Positions 1 through 11,633 are shown, counted from the first letter of the stretch. The stretch: DNA of 17,696 nt from Conidiobolus incongruus B7586 (GCA_000697335.1 JNEM01013157.1:1-17696), one strand, 5' to 3'. A program made the numbers and translations. Notes: generated from the sequence alone by a model not told the origin.

Positions 1-1290
1 AAAAAATATACTTATATGAAAAATAATTACTACAAACAAATTAAATTAGTTTGTGAAATATCAACTTCAATCTTAAATAAAAAATTTATTTTTGAATATT
101 AGAAGCATATTAAAAATATAGTAAAAAGTTATTAATAATAAAACAAATTACTGATTCTATATTATATATTAATTTTTATAAATTTTATATTAATATTATT
201 ATTTAATTTTAATTTGAAAATTTTATCATTATTTAATTTTTGCATTAATAGTTTATTTTGAATGTTATTTATTATTATTATTATTATATCCTCAGAATTT
301 ATTAATAAATAATTTAAATACATTATTAAATTATAATAAATCAATAAATATGGTTGAAATTATATCATTAAAATATTGATCTATAAAAAAATTCAAAATT
401 GAATAAAATTATATATTTAAACAAATTATAATAACTATATGAAATTTATTATTTATATTGTTAAATACTTTTGAATGAATATTATAAGGAATTAATTAAA
501 TTAATATAAATATTTCTAAGACTGTAAAAATTTATTTACTTTTAAATTTATTATCTAAATAGTATATTTTTAAAAAACTCAATTTTATTAACTTAAAAAT
601 TATTTATTTAATAAAATATAATCAAACGTAATTGTTATTGAAGTTGCTTTTTAAGGTATTATAATATAAAGAATATAACTTTAATAATAACATAGTATAG
701 AAATCAAACTGAATAGGAAGGTCAAATTGAAATCATATTAAATAGCAGCAACAAAGAATTCAGCTTTTATTCTCCAAATTAATATTAAAATATAAAATAT
801 AAAAGCCAAATTTTTTTATTATAGTAAATTAATTCAAAAACCTATTATTAAAAATTATAAATTATTTTTTATCCAATATAAAATGAGAAAATTATCAATT
901 TAATTGTATATCATTAATTGATGGAATATAATACCTAATTTGGCATTTGTCGGTTAATTGTAATATCTATTGAATATAAAATTCACAAATTTTATAACTT
1001 TTTAAAAATATTTTTATAAAATCTGATAAGATTAATCTAATATAAATTGTAATATTAATTAAAAGTCACAAAAATTCAATATTATATACCATTAATTAAT
1101 CAATCCAATAAATATTTTATTTTTATTATTAGAATTTGATATAATAAAATTTAATTAAAATCTGAATATATATATAATTTTATACTTTTCCGTTATATCT
1201 ACTAATTTTCCACTAACCCAAATAGGTTCTGTAAAATCTTTTAATAAAAGTCAATAATCCAATTTATTGTTCTCATCAAATTCTATTCAA
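1..1290. other. AT-rich intergenic DNA, no gene seen
   Basis: Long A/T runs with stops in all frames. The only longer open frame (minus strand, about 162-344) is almost purely N, I, L and K and looks like a by-product of base composition. I found no tRNA-like fold, no splice-linked exons and no extended repeat. The last part probably belongs to the upstream region of the farnesyl diphosphate synthase gene. Confidence 0.6.
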
Positions 1291-1364
1291 CCAATCAAAT
1301 ACGGTGGATCAAGCTTGAATGTGAATTGTGAATGAAAGACTCGAATTCAGATTTTGATATATAA
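1291..1364 (+). promoter_or_regulatory. Promoter of the farnesyl diphosphate synthase gene: CCAAT box and TATA box
   Basis: A CCAATCA motif at 1291-1297 is followed by TATATAA at 1358-1364, which is 62 bases before the ATG at 1426. The spacing from CCAAT to TATA (about 60 bases) and from TATA to start fits a compact fungal promoter with a short leader. The stretch 1290-1425 is also richer in G and C than the DNA before it. The elements are seen directly; their function is inferred. Confidence 0.55.
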
Positions 1365-1425
1365 GCGGTTCTTTGAATGAGAAGACAGTATAACTTAAAT
1401 CATAAGTTAATCACAAATAATAAAA

Positions 1426-2950
1426 ATGTCTTCAAAGCAAGGTTTTATCAATCGTTTCCCCGAATTAGTTCAAGATATTATTGATGACGTTAAGTCTACT
1501 GGCATGCCCCAAGTAGCTGTTGATTGGGTTAAGAAAGTAAGCCACCCTTGAGTTTATCCAATCAAATTGATACTAATGTATTCATTTTATAGTCTTTGGA
1601 ATACAACGTCCCTGGAGGTAATATTTATTAATAAAAAATTTCAAAAATTTCCAATATTTATTCTGTAATTAGGTAAATTGAACCGTGGTATTTCAGTTGT
1701 TGATACCGTCAAGATCATCAGAGGTGATGCTGTCACTCAAGAAGAAATTAAGAAGGCTGAAATTTTGGGTTGGTGTGTTGAATGGGTAATATTGTAAAAA
1801 TTAGTACCATAGATTTAATTTTAATGATATATTTTTTAGCTCCAAGCTTTCTTCTTGGTCTCTGACGATTTAATGGATTCCTCTATCACCCGCCGTGGCC
1901 AACCCTGTTGGTATAAATTGGTAATATAGAATATATATCATTTAGGGATTAAATTTTAATTAATTTTTAGGAAGGTGTCAACTTGATCGCCATTAACGAT
2001 TCCTTCATTTTGGAATCTTGCATCTACAAATTGATCAAGAAGTATTTCCGTCAAGAAGACTACTATGTTCACCTTTTGGAAGTTTTTCATGAAGTAATAT
2101 CTATGAAAGTCATATATAATACATTAGATTATTAACTGAATTAATTAATTTTAGGTTTCTTACCAAACCGAACTTGGTCAATTGGTTGATTTATTAACTG
2201 CTCCCGAAAACGATGTTAACTTGGATCGTTTCAGTTTAGAAAAGTAACTCAACTTTTGATAGTAAAATATTCTAAACTAATTCAATATTTTTAGGCAAAT
2301 CTTCATCTCCACCTTCAAGACTGCTTACTACTCCTTCTACTTACCTGTCGCTTTAGCTCTTTACATGGTAACTCGAATCAATTTCGATAATAATACGATT
2401 AATTAAATGAAATTTAGTGCGGTATTTCTGACGATGCTCAACACGAAAAAGCTAAGGAGATTTTAATCCCTATTGGTCAATACTTCCAGATTCAAGTAAT
2501 TATTGATATTTATTATAATATTTATGAGATCAGCGATTAATGATAATTTTATTAGGATGACTACTTGGATTGCTATGGTGATCCCGAATTCATCGGTAAG
2601 ATCGGTACCGATATCCAAGATAACAAGTGCTCTTGGTTAGTTGGTCAAGCTTTGAAGCGTGTCAACGAAGAACAAAAACAAGTCTTAAAGGTACTATAAA
2701 ATTCATTGAATAACCCGGTGCGATTTAATACTAAATCAAATTATAGGCTAACTACGGTCAAAAAGACGATGCCAAAGCTCAAGTCGTCAAGGATCTCTAT
2801 AAGGAATTAGACTTAGCCTCTGTCTACTTAGAATACGAAGAAACTACTTACAAGAGCTTAATTGAATTAATCAATCAATTAGACCCTAAGATTTTGAACC
2901 CCGAAATTTTCTTATCTTTCTTGAACAAAATTTACAAGAGAGATAAATAA
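1426..2950 (+). CDS. ERG20: Farnesyl diphosphate synthase (ten exons)
   Basis: Condenses IPP with DMAPP and then GPP to give farnesyl diphosphate, the branch point to sterols, dolichol, ubiquinone and prenylated proteins; normally cytosolic. Exons: 1426-1536, 1593-1617, 1673-1785, 1840-1920, 1971-2093, 2155-2243, 2295-2367, 2418-2495, 2556-2690, 2747-2950, giving 343 residues, the usual length for the family. The first aspartate-rich motif is DDLMD (92-96), followed by [11 protein letters not shown]. The second is DDYLD (232-236), followed by a [13 protein letters not shown] stretch. Two phenylalanines just before the first motif (QAFFLVSDD) are the known chain-length stop for a C15 product. 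The C-terminus is basic (YKRDK), as in other eukaryotic enzymes. Exon 2 is only 25 bases. All introns are 45-61 bases with GT-AG ends, and the reading frame is intact throughout. The start is the first ATG after the TATA box. Confidence 0.96.
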
Positions 2951-4167
2951 ATCCAAGTATTAATTAATAAAAATAATTATTAATATTTCATTTTTGATGT
3001 ATAAGTAATTGGATATTCTTTTCTAATTCGTATTATAATTCAAATAATTTGATTAATTGAAATTTTTTGATTTAATATCAAAGAATAAGATACTTTTTTT
3101 AATTTTTATTATTATTTTTTCATCAATAATAAAATCTCACACTTCAATAAAAATAATTTTACTGATATCAATATTATACATATAAATAATATATTAGCAT
3201 TTAATAGAACTATTGTTAATTCTGATTAGAATTTTAAATTATCACGCGATATTGGTATTGTTAAAAAAATCCAATTAATGAAAAATAAATTAAAGTTTAA
3301 TAATATTTTTTAAATCTATATAACTCAATCAATTATTAATATTATTTTGGTCTAATATTTTTAAATATAATCACTATAATATTTACTTCTTAAATAACTT
3401 AATAAATTTTATATATATAAGATATAATTGATTTAACCAAAACGATAGTAGTGAATGTTTTATTACTAATATATTTTATAATGATTATATATTATAAAAT
3501 ATTTATATATTATAATTATATTATATCCAAAATCCAATTAACAATCATTTTTTTACTATTACATAAATAAATTATTAATTAAAACAATTTAACAATATTA
3601 ATTATTGCTATAAATAATATAATTTATAATTAATTATATATTTTACATATGATATTAAAAAAATGTCTTATATAGATATGATTGAAATACTTAACATATA
3701 TTCAAAATGTTCAGTATACACATAATTTTTTTGAATCTTATTAATATAAATTATAATATAATTTATTTTTGATCAAAGAAGGCTGATGTATAATTAACAC
3801 TTGTTACATATAACCCATTGAAAATTTATTATTACATTTTAAAATTATTTATAATATGAAAAATGTTTTAATATTTATATTTGACCAATTAACCAAAAAA
3901 ATATAAATTTTATTTAAAATATTTTATTTACTCAGTTAGTCAGAAATTAAATTCACTTTAAATTTATATTCTATAATATATTTTTTTAATATTATTCTAT
4001 TTCAAATATTTTATTTATAAGTAATAAATGAAATGATCATGATGTTATAATTTTTTTAATCTATTAGATATTTCATAATTAAAAAAATACTTTTGCCTGG
4101 TAGAGATGATTTCAATCAGATAGAAATTTATTAGAAATCAATATCATATTATTTTATAATTGTAAAA
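2951..4167. other. AT-rich spacer between convergent genes
   Basis: Holds the 3' ends of the converging farnesyl diphosphate synthase gene and the minus-strand genes. An AATAAA overlaps the synthase stop codon (2946-2951) and a second AATAAA-like run lies near 2968, either of which could serve as a poly(A) signal. Otherwise it is low-complexity AT sequence with no coding frame I can support. Confidence 0.5.
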
Positions 4168-4350
4168 TTATTGGTTTGAAATTTTATAATTTAAAAATAT
4201 TGTTGAAATTGAACCGTTACCCAAATTGAAAGTATCAAATGCACCAATTTGTTCCTTGAAAACTCTCAGAATCCACTCAGGTTGAGAAGAATATTGGAAG
4301 TGATGATCCATCAAAAAATTTGCTGTTGATTTCCTAGTCCCAAATAATAA
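4168..4350 (-). pseudogene. Orphan coding-like segment of unknown family
   Basis: An open minus-strand frame of 60 codons runs from just after a stop near 4351 to a TAA at 4168-4170. It contains a believable splice acceptor (..GGGACTAG, exon side starting at 4333) and an internal ATG at 4309-4311 that would give 47 residues (start MDHHFQYSSQPEW, then ILRVFKEQIGAFDTFNLGN). The residue mix (W, H, Q, P, E, G, D) and local GC content look like true exons in this window and unlike the surrounding AT-rich DNA. I do not recognise the family. It lies only about 70 bases beyond the MTD1 stop on the same strand, so no earlier exon of its own fits between them. It could be a stranded exon of a lost gene, an insertion, or a tiny gene starting at 4311. 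Confidence 0.45.
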
Positions 4351-4419
4351 TCAATTAATCAAAAATAATTTATTAGTCTAGAAATTGGGTAACAAAATTA
4401 ATAATTATGATAAGGTGGA

Positions 4420-5551
4420 TTATTGCTTGTTGTAATAGTCGTAGAGACGTAAGAGGTTGCGCTCTAACATGGCAATGGTGACTTTACCAATAGAGGGAAC
4501 GTAGATCGAGGCCTTTTCTTTAATGTCAGGGGAGAAGTTCTTGTGGGTCGAGAAGTTGATGGCGACAACTCCTTCCTTGAGAAGTTCAGTGTTGACTTGG
4601 TAAGATGGGGTAGGGACACCAGTAATAACGACATCACACTTGGGTAAGACATCTTCGAGCTTGTAATCAGTTTCAGTGACCTAAAATCATTGTTAATATA
4701 TTGTAATGAAGGATATAAAGATGTAATTACTTGATGCTTGGACATCTTGATACCAGCACCTCTGTTAAATTCCAAAATGTCATTGATATCGACGGAGTAG
4801 ACTTTAGCACCATCGTTAGCTAAGAGGGCGGCTAAGGGACGACCGACAACTTCACTTCTGTTGATAACGGCAATGGTCCTTCCGTGCAAGCGGTTACCGT
4901 AGGGGAGGACAGTGTTGTAGACACCGATAGCTTCCAAAATCTATAGCTTATTAACAACTAATAAATTGATAAATGTATGGTTATTTTACTTTAACAACGG
5001 CCAAAGGAGTACAAGGAATGATACACTTTTTAGTATTTTCTTCATCCAAGTAACGAATATTATGGTACATATTGTAGATGTATTTATGGCATAAACCTTC
5101 AACATCCTTCTTTTCACTCACTACGCTCTGCAAATATTGGTCCTAAACAAAATGGATGTGATTAGATGGATTAAGATTTCCAAGTCCTAATAAACTTACT
5201 TGTCTGTCGCCATAAACAGGATAGTACACCATAATACCATGAATACTGTTGTCTTCGTTGGCTTCAACGATCTTATCTTCCAAGTCTTTCTTATCGACTT
5301 TGCGACATTCGAATTCAATACCACTTTCGGCGCAGGTCTTGGCGGTCCAGTTGGCGTACATCTGGGCTGCAGGATCTTCATTAGCCAAAAAGCTCACCAG
5401 TTTAGGACGGATATTCTTGGAAGTGATGGTATTTTTGATTTCGTCTCTAATAATCACTCAGTTTAATTTCCAATCATATCACTTTTAAATCTAACAAAAT
5501 TTACCTAAATTTGACAGCGATAGCAGCAGAATTAATTTGATGTCCAGCCAT
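4420..5551 (-). CDS. MTD1: NAD-dependent methylenetetrahydrofolate dehydrogenase, Mtd1 type (five exons)
   Basis: Oxidises 5,10-methylene-THF to 5,10-methenyl-THF with NAD+, a cytosolic step of one-carbon and purine metabolism; the fungal Mtd1 form has only the dehydrogenase activity. Exons on the minus strand: 5505-5551, 5200-5446, 4990-5142, 4731-4940, 4420-4680, giving 305 residues (yeast Mtd1 is slightly longer). Seen in the protein: FLANEDPAAQMYANWTAKT, with the folate-site Tyr46 and Lys52 pair; GIMVYYPVYGD; IIPCTPLAVVKILEA; the dinucleotide-binding loop VINRSEVVGRPLAALLANDG (from about 174), continuing to YSVDIND; and the C-terminal GKVTIAMLERNLLRL. Introns are 50-58 bases and the frame is intact. 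The next gene upstream on the same strand is the PPR gene, 241 bases away. Confidence 0.95.
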
Positions 5552-5629
5552 AATAAATCTATTTAAAAATATGTAAAAATATCTAATTTTTCTAGGTTTT
5601 TACAACTAATCAATAAGTTTACAAATCAA

Positions 5630-5635
5630 TTTATA
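5630..5635 (-). promoter_or_regulatory. Likely TATA box of MTD1
   Basis: TATAAA on the minus strand, inside CACTATAAATT, about 80 bases before the MTD1 ATG. The same 11-base context occurs upstream of the PPR gene. In DNA this rich in A and T a TATA match alone is weak evidence; position and shared context are what support it. Confidence 0.35.
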
Positions 5636-5792
5636 GTGAATTCACTCGGGTAAAATTTGTGGGAAAATTTAATTTTTTTCGTTAAAATTTTTTCAATAAA
5701 TGCATTAAATTTGTTGAACTTTGAGTATGGGCAATTTTATACATTAATAAATATATAAATGTTTATTGTTATTAAATAATATTATGAATAAA

Positions 5793-8018
5793 TTAATTAC
5801 TTTCATGTAATTTAACAACACTCAAATAAGCGTCATAAATCAACTGATTGATTCTCTCAGGAGACAACCTCTCATAATAAGTATCTTCTCCCAAAAAATC
5901 GCCACAATCAGTATCAAATTCTGATAAATCTAGTTCTTCGTCAAGTTCCACCTCCTCAACCTTTCTGAGCATATTCACTCTAAACATAATTTCATCATAG
6001 TCCATAGATTTTGGCAGATTGAGCATGGATTTGATGATGGCTTCGTACATCGCACAGTTGAATTCGATTCCGTGATTTTGGCAATGCTGGAGTAGGAGCT
6101 TGATCTTTGGGATGTCGTGCAATTCGCCAGCTTTGACTAGAATGATTTTGTATGTGAGAGCGTCGGGTTTGCAGGTAGAATGATTGACTAGGTGGTTGAG
6201 TACCAAGATTGCGCCAGAGATGTTATCGTCGCGTAGAATGGCATCGATCATTGCATTGTAGAAAGGAGTGGATAAAAAGGATGGTAATTGGTCTAAAGTA
6301 TTGGGTAATTCTGAGTTAGGAACATTACTGAGTAGCATTCTGATCACAGGATATAAGGTCCTGGGATTAGGCTCTAAATCGTTGTCCAGAATGGTTTGAT
6401 AGATGTCTTGCACATGTTGCCAATTACCAAAATATGAGAATGTATTGAGAATGGAATTGTACACAGGTAAATTGATTACCAACTTGGTAGTTTGCTGGAG
6501 ATTTTGGTACAGATCTTGGGCAATGGTGAGCCATCCTTCCTCAAGTCCCTCAGGTGGAGGCAGATTTGCAAGTCCTGCCGAGCATAGTCCCTTAAAGAGA
6601 GTGGAGTATGTGAAAATATCAGGTTCAAGGTTGTAATGGTCCACTTGCTTCCTATACAGTTTATAAGCGTCGTGAATTCGCATTTTGTTGACGAGATAAC
6701 CCAACACTAGGTTCAATCTTCCAATACTCGGTGGTTCATCAATGGGATTGAGAAATGATTCAAATTTACCCAGACTGAGTTGAGAGCCCAAAAATACATT
6801 TCCGATCAATTTGAACACTCTGAGATCGTTGCCAATCTTGTCTCTCTGCATCTGATCATACAAAGTTAAAGCATCGTGAATTTTATTGTGATTAATATAA
6901 CCTTCTAATAATATGAAACGGCCATGATCTTTGTTACTATCAATATGATTTACGATGAACTTGGCTCTCTTGAAGTTGCCTACCTTACAAAACCATCTGG
7001 CAAAACTCAGCTGAAGATGCGAATCCAACTGAATATTGCGATTCATAACCAAATGCTTATAAATGGAATCAATACACTGGACCCTCTGAGGATGTAACTT
7101 AGCACTCTTACTAATCAACTTTAGCAACGAATTCATCAAAATTGTAAGAGTAACCATATTTGGAGGATAACCTGACCTTTTCATGTCCTTAATCAATCTC
7201 TCAGCCAGCATCCAATGCTGTTTATACAGCACCTCATTCAAAATCTCGTTAAAGTGCTTCCCTTTCAATTCAGACTGGAAATTAGTCAAAATTAATTTAT
7301 AAACTTGACCAAATTGCTTCCATTTACTCATCTTTAAATTAATCTTAGCCAAATTTATCAAAGAGTGAATATCCCACTGAACACCCAAAGCGGACAACTT
7401 GGTTATAGAATTAAAAGCATTTGCAATATTTTGAGAATCAATATAACTCTTAATGAGTTGATTACTCAACTCGGTAGTAATTAAATCTGGGTGGGAATTA
7501 ATAATTCTCTCAACAAATGAACCCACTTCACTCGGTCTATCCAACCTAAACAAACTCTGCACCTTCAACTTACAAATTTTCGCAGTTAGTTCATAATTCA
7601 ATTTCTCGAAAGTTTCGCTAAGTTTCAATACGCGAATGTACCCCTCCTTGGTCAGTATGTCGAACTGTAGTTTTATGAGGGTTTGGTATTGGTGGGGTTG
7701 AAGAAGGTTGAGATATTGGCCATTTTCAATATTTGATAACTTTAAAAATAAATTCCAAACGATTTCAGAATCTCTATTATCCAATTCTAAATGGGAAGTA
7801 ATCTGCTTTACAATATAATTGGCTTTAGAATTCTCTATCGTTAATTGAGTATCTCTATTTTGTATGTGTAATTCATTATTGTTAGGGAAAATAGGTACAT
7901 TGGATTTTAACAAAGGATCATTAAGTTTTTGATTAGGTAATTCTATACATGTAGAATAATATTTTAAGGGATTCACACGAATACGTTTTATATATTTTAA
8001 TCTGTTATACAATATCAT
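5793..8018 (-). CDS. Mitochondrial-type pentatricopeptide repeat (PPR) protein
   Basis: Single-exon gene of 741 residues, in contrast to its intron-rich neighbours. Residues 1-25 are basic and lack acidic residues (NRLKYIKRIRVNPLKYYS), a typical mitochondrial targeting sequence. Helical-hairpin repeats of about 35 residues are visible around 255-289 (AERLIKDMKRSGYPPNMVT), 434-470 (AYKLYRKQ, then LEPDIFTYSTLFKGLC), 519-553 (VYNSILNTFSYFGNW, then LEPNPRTL), 586-622 (FYNAMIDAILRDDNISGA, then CKPDALTY) and 622-657. The tail at 686-712 is strongly acidic. PPR proteins bind organellar RNA, so a role in mitochondrial RNA processing, stability or translation is likely, but the specific target cannot be read from the sequence. 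The start at 8018 is the first ATG and directly precedes the targeting sequence. TAA stop. Confidence 0.85.
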   Translation of the reverse strand: MILYNRLKYIKRIRVNPLKYYSTCIELPNQKLNDPLLKSNVPIFPNNNELHIQNRDTQLTIENSKANYIVKQITSHLELDNRDSEIVWNLFLKLSNIENGQYLNLLQPHQYQTLIKLQFDILTKEGYIRVLKLSETFEKLNYELTAKICKLKVQSLFRLDRPSEVGSFVERIINSHPDLITTELSNQLIKSYIDSQNIANAFNSITKLSALGVQWDIHSLINLAKINLKMSKWKQFGQVYKLILTNFQSELKGKHFNEILNEVLYKQHWMLAERLIKDMKRSGYPPNMVTLTILMNSLLKLISKSAKLHPQRVQCIDSIYKHLVMNRNIQLDSHLQLSFARWFCKVGNFKRAKFIVNHIDSNKDHGRFILLEGYINHNKIHDALTLYDQMQRDKIGNDLRVFKLIGNVFLGSQLSLGKFESFLNPIDEPPSIGRLNLVLGYLVNKMRIHDAYKLYRKQVDHYNLEPDIFTYSTLFKGLCSAGLANLPPPEGLEEGWLTIAQDLYQNLQQTTKLVINLPVYNSILNTFSYFGNWQHVQDIYQTILDNDLEPNPRTLYPVIRMLLSNVPNSELPNTLDQLPSFLSTPFYNAMIDAILRDDNISGAILVLNHLVNHSTCKPDALTYKIILVKAGELHDIPKIKLLLQHCQNHGIEFNCAMYEAIIKSMLNLPKSMDYDEIMFRVNMLRKVEEVELDEELDLSEFDTDCGDFLGEDTYYERLSPERINQLIYDAYLSVVKLHESN

Positions 8019-9018
8019 TTTAAATCATTTATTAAAAATTAAATATATCAATTTTTTAAGTACAAACTATTTAAATATATTTTAATCAAAATCTAAATTA
8101 TGGGAATTTGATTAACGAATTAAATGTATTTTGAAAATTTATAGTGGTACCGAATTTTATTTATTATAAAGATGAAATATTGTAAAATTTTTAAAAAAGT
8201 TTATTAAAATAAAAAAAATTGCAAATTTTAATAAATGTAATTTGTAAAAGATAATATTAAGAAAAAATGTATTGAATTTAAGTTATAAACTGAAATAATA
8301 ATAAATTATTAAATCAGACATTATCAATATATTACAATAATTGAATAGAAAAAATGCGATTGTAATCAATCATCTATTCCATTAATCATTCAGATATTAA
8401 TATATTGAATAAAGTTCAAAAATTTAAATCATATAAAAAAATTATTAATTTTTAATCAATATCATTTATTATTTTATTTCATTATTTCATTTGTCATTAG
8501 ACCTTAGTTGAATATTACCTAAATGAATAAAGTATTATTAATAAACTTTTGTTCAAAAAAAATAAATTTTGTTTATATTGTTAAAGATCAGACGTAAAGG
8601 TTGTCAACAGAGAGATTATGACATATGCTTGTCAAAAATTTAAAAAAATCATCATAAAAATGCTGACGTATTAAAGGATTATATGTATTACCTTATTGTA
8701 ATAGAAATATTGTGAGTTGAAATAAATATCACTCACCCAAATTATTGTTGGGGAATGATAATTAATATTTTAAAAGGAATTTTTATTATTTATTTTAGTT
8801 ATTGTAATTGATTAAAATTATGGGATTAATAATATCAATCCCAAACATTGAATTTGTATTTTTTTAAATTTAATATTTTACTCTTATATCAAATTAAAAT
8901 CAAAAATTAAAATCAATATAACTATAATAATTTTATTATTTGTATTATCGATTTATTGAACTTAAATTTAATTTAATACAATACTGACAACTTCTAATTT
9001 AATAATAATTTATTGAAA
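8019..9018. other. AT-rich intergenic DNA upstream of the PPR gene
   Basis: On the minus strand a TATAAA (8138-8143), again within CACTATAAATT, lies about 120 bases before the PPR start and is the best promoter candidate. The slightly richer stretch 8580-8760 has short open frames but nothing I recognise. A small hairpin TGGGATT/AATCCCA (8821-8827 and 8837-8843, 9-base loop) is the only clear structure. The rest is low-complexity. Confidence 0.45.
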
Positions 9019-11166
9019 TTAATAAAATTGATAATTATTTAAGATCCTTTCAACATGATCAAATCCAATAGCATTCAATTCAGTATTATGAAGTCCAAAC
9101 ATACAAGCCTCATTAAAAACAATGAGGATATGTAAAATTATAAAATATGAAAATTGCCTTATTAATTGTTTAATCTTAGCAGGTGAAAATCCCTGAGTTT
9201 GTTGTGTTAGATATTGAATTTCTGATGAATTCAATTGTGGATTAAGTTTGAATGTTGTCCAATCGGTCGTTATAATCGGGTAAGCCAATGCCAAAAGTGA
9301 CATCGAAACGACCTAATTATTAATACTGGTTAATGATATATATTTTAAAAGAAATTGATGATAGAAATTACCAGGTATTAACAATGCCTCGTCAATAAAA
9401 ACTAACTTATTGGTATACGCTAAGACTAGAATGTAATCGCCCTTTTCGACACAGTCCATTTCATTCAGTAAAGTAGTCAATATGTTATTTTTAATATTGT
9501 TGGTGACGTTATGGCCAAAAAATCTTAATAATGCAATATTGAATTATGGTAACAATGAAGTGATTGAGGGAAACCTCTTTCGTGAGTGATAGAGTCCAAC
9601 TCATCGAAAAAGATAATACAAGGGGACATATTGCAAGCTGTTTTGAATTGGTTCCAAAATATGGATTCAGTTTAGCCAAAGTATTTTGAAATTAGTTGGG
9701 TTTTTAAATATTAAAATTGTGAATATATTAAATTAAATGAAATTTATGGAGAATTATTACTCTTTCACTCGAATTGCATTCATATTACAATATTTGGCAA
9801 ATGCTAAAGCTATGGAAGTCTTACCACATCCTAATTGACTCCCATAATACATAACATCAAAATCAATACGAATTAGAATACCTGAAGCTCCATGAAACAA
9901 AATTCCAGTAGGATGATGCAAACCCATAGGCTGAAATCCTTCAAACAAAGATTAAGTTAGTTGATGAATTCTGTCCAATGAAGTTTTAATATTGTTATAG
10001 CCCCCGATACTATCGAATGACTGATCTGGGAAGCAGGTCTCGAAGCCCATTTGCTGCGATGGGACTACATAAGTAATGCCAAATTCGAGAGCGCTTCCGT
10101 CTAATTCCCTAAATACGAAATTAATATCATGATAAATAAAACTAAAATATTAGTTACATTTTAGCTTGGTTATTATTGGTTTCAGTATTTAAACTCATAT
10201 TCTTCATCTTTGAAATCAATTGATCTATTTTAGTACTATTACCAACCAAGTCAAGATTGCCAAATTAGTATAGCATGGCAGTTTATAAAATTTTCTAAGA
10301 TCATTCGCTATATAGCTATTAGTTCTCTAAATTGGACTAAAATATTGAATGATTGGCATGAAATATGATTTACTTGAGCTAATAAATTCAAGGAATTTAA
10401 ATTAATACTTAGTTCCAATTATTTAATATCGATTTTATGATTATTTTTCTTTGATCTCTAATTAATTAAACATATATTAATAATTAGAATAGAATAATAA
10501 TTCTAAATAATTACATATTATGAGTATTCAATTCAATTTTGTGATAAATTTTTAAAATTTGATGGTAAACTTTCAAGATTGGTATTGGTTTGAAAGGTTA
10601 CGAAGATATATTGATACTAAAAGATATTAAAAATTAGACTGAATTATTAGAAATGATTCACCTTATATAATATATGATGAATAAGTTTCAATATATGACT
10701 CTAAAATATTTCAATATTTTCCGAATCTTGATATTTATCTAATTAATAATTATTAATATCTCATTAATTTAATTTATTATAAAATATTAAATATATCAAA
10801 TCTATCATATACTAACAAAAGATGGTTTTAGGACCTTCAGTAAAGTGAAAATGATCCAATTCAGTTACTAATTGTTGGCATAATTTATCAAATGGCGTAG
10901 AGTTGAAATCATCCAATTCAAAATTGTTATAATATTCACTTAGGTTGACTACTTGGTTGGGTAGACTAAGTTCTTGAATTAAACTTCTACTTTAATTGAT
11001 TTGATATATATGTAGTAATACACGGTAATCATAATGATTACTTGATAAATGTAGTTTTACTAATACCTGGTTGACCTATTAACCAAGAAGCTGAAATGGA
11101 ACTCCAAAAGGATTGGTATCTTGACTAAATTTTGGAATATTAAATAACTCACCAATATAAGTATAC
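9019..11166 (-). pseudogene. Decayed gene for a two-domain AAA+ ATPase (Cdc48/AFG2-like)
   Basis: Two AAA+ modules can be traced in order on the minus strand. Module 1: a P-loop GQPGISKTTFIK (about 11040-11075), then FVTFQTNTNLESLP at the sensor-1 position and a lid helix region. Module 2: FDSIGGYNNIKTSLD, GFQPMGLHHPTGILFHG, a P-loop GASGCGKTS split by a 51-base intron (9831-9881), SKYFG, Walker B CIIFFDELDSITHERG, LTTLLNEMD, IDEALLIPGRFDV and QTQGFSPAKIKQLIR, ending NNYQFY with TAA at 9019. The frame is broken many times: in-frame stops at 10701-10703, 10533-10535, 10308-10310, 9952-9954 and 9672-9674, and frame changes near 10415, 9520 and 9246. A further change near 11090 is real unless a 62-base intron starting GTGAGT removes it. 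A former intron in the last exon seems to have lost its splice sites. All three stop codons occur, so a changed genetic code does not explain it. The D2 arginine of the usual LLRPGR is isoleucine. A possible earlier exon lies near 11270-11312. The subfamily is uncertain. Confidence 0.85.
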
Positions 11167-11312
11167 TGAATTTTATTAATATATATAGTTATACCAATGT
11201 GATCTTTCAATTGGTTTCATTTATCATAATAATGATAATTTGTAAAATTCATAATTTTTAATTGATTACTTTTTGAGTAATAATTCAAGGGTTTTCAAGA
11301 GTGACACCTATT

Positions 11313-11633
11313 TATATTTAATATATTAATGAGAAATTTAATGGGATTTAGTTGATGATTAATATTTGTGAATTTAAAGATTAATATTTATTGAATCATT
11401 AATTAGTGTATATATATATTGGATATAATATATTTATGCCATTTTATTTTTAGTTAATTAATATAATATTTTTAATACTTTATATTTAAATTTTTTTTAT
11501 TATAGAATCAATATATATATATGATTTAATTATAAAAAACCATAATTCTAAAATGAACTAAATTAAAATTAAATAGTAATTTAATTAAATTATTAATATT
11601 TTCATCATTAGATTTTATGAATAATGATAAAAA
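11313..11633. other. AT-rich spacer between the AAA+ pseudogene and CCDC25
   Basis: Divergent intergenic region that must contain the promoter of the plus-strand CCDC25 gene. Several TATA-like strings occur (for example around 11410-11432 and 11510-11522), but none can be singled out. No coding frame seen. Confidence 0.4.

Noticed and set aside
162-344. Open frame of 60 codons on the minus strand
   Set aside because: Product is almost only N, I, L and K, as expected from very AT-rich noncoding DNA; no splice context or homology.
5200-5488. Open frames on both strands overlapping MTD1 exon 2
   Set aside because: Shadows of the well-conserved MTD1 exon in other frames.
6403-6636. Plus-strand open frame inside the PPR gene
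   Set aside because: Antisense shadow of a strongly supported coding frame.
9019-11166. Altered genetic code to explain the stops in the AAA+ region
   Set aside because: All three stop codons and several frame changes occur there, while neighbouring genes end normally at TAA or TAG and contain no internal stops.
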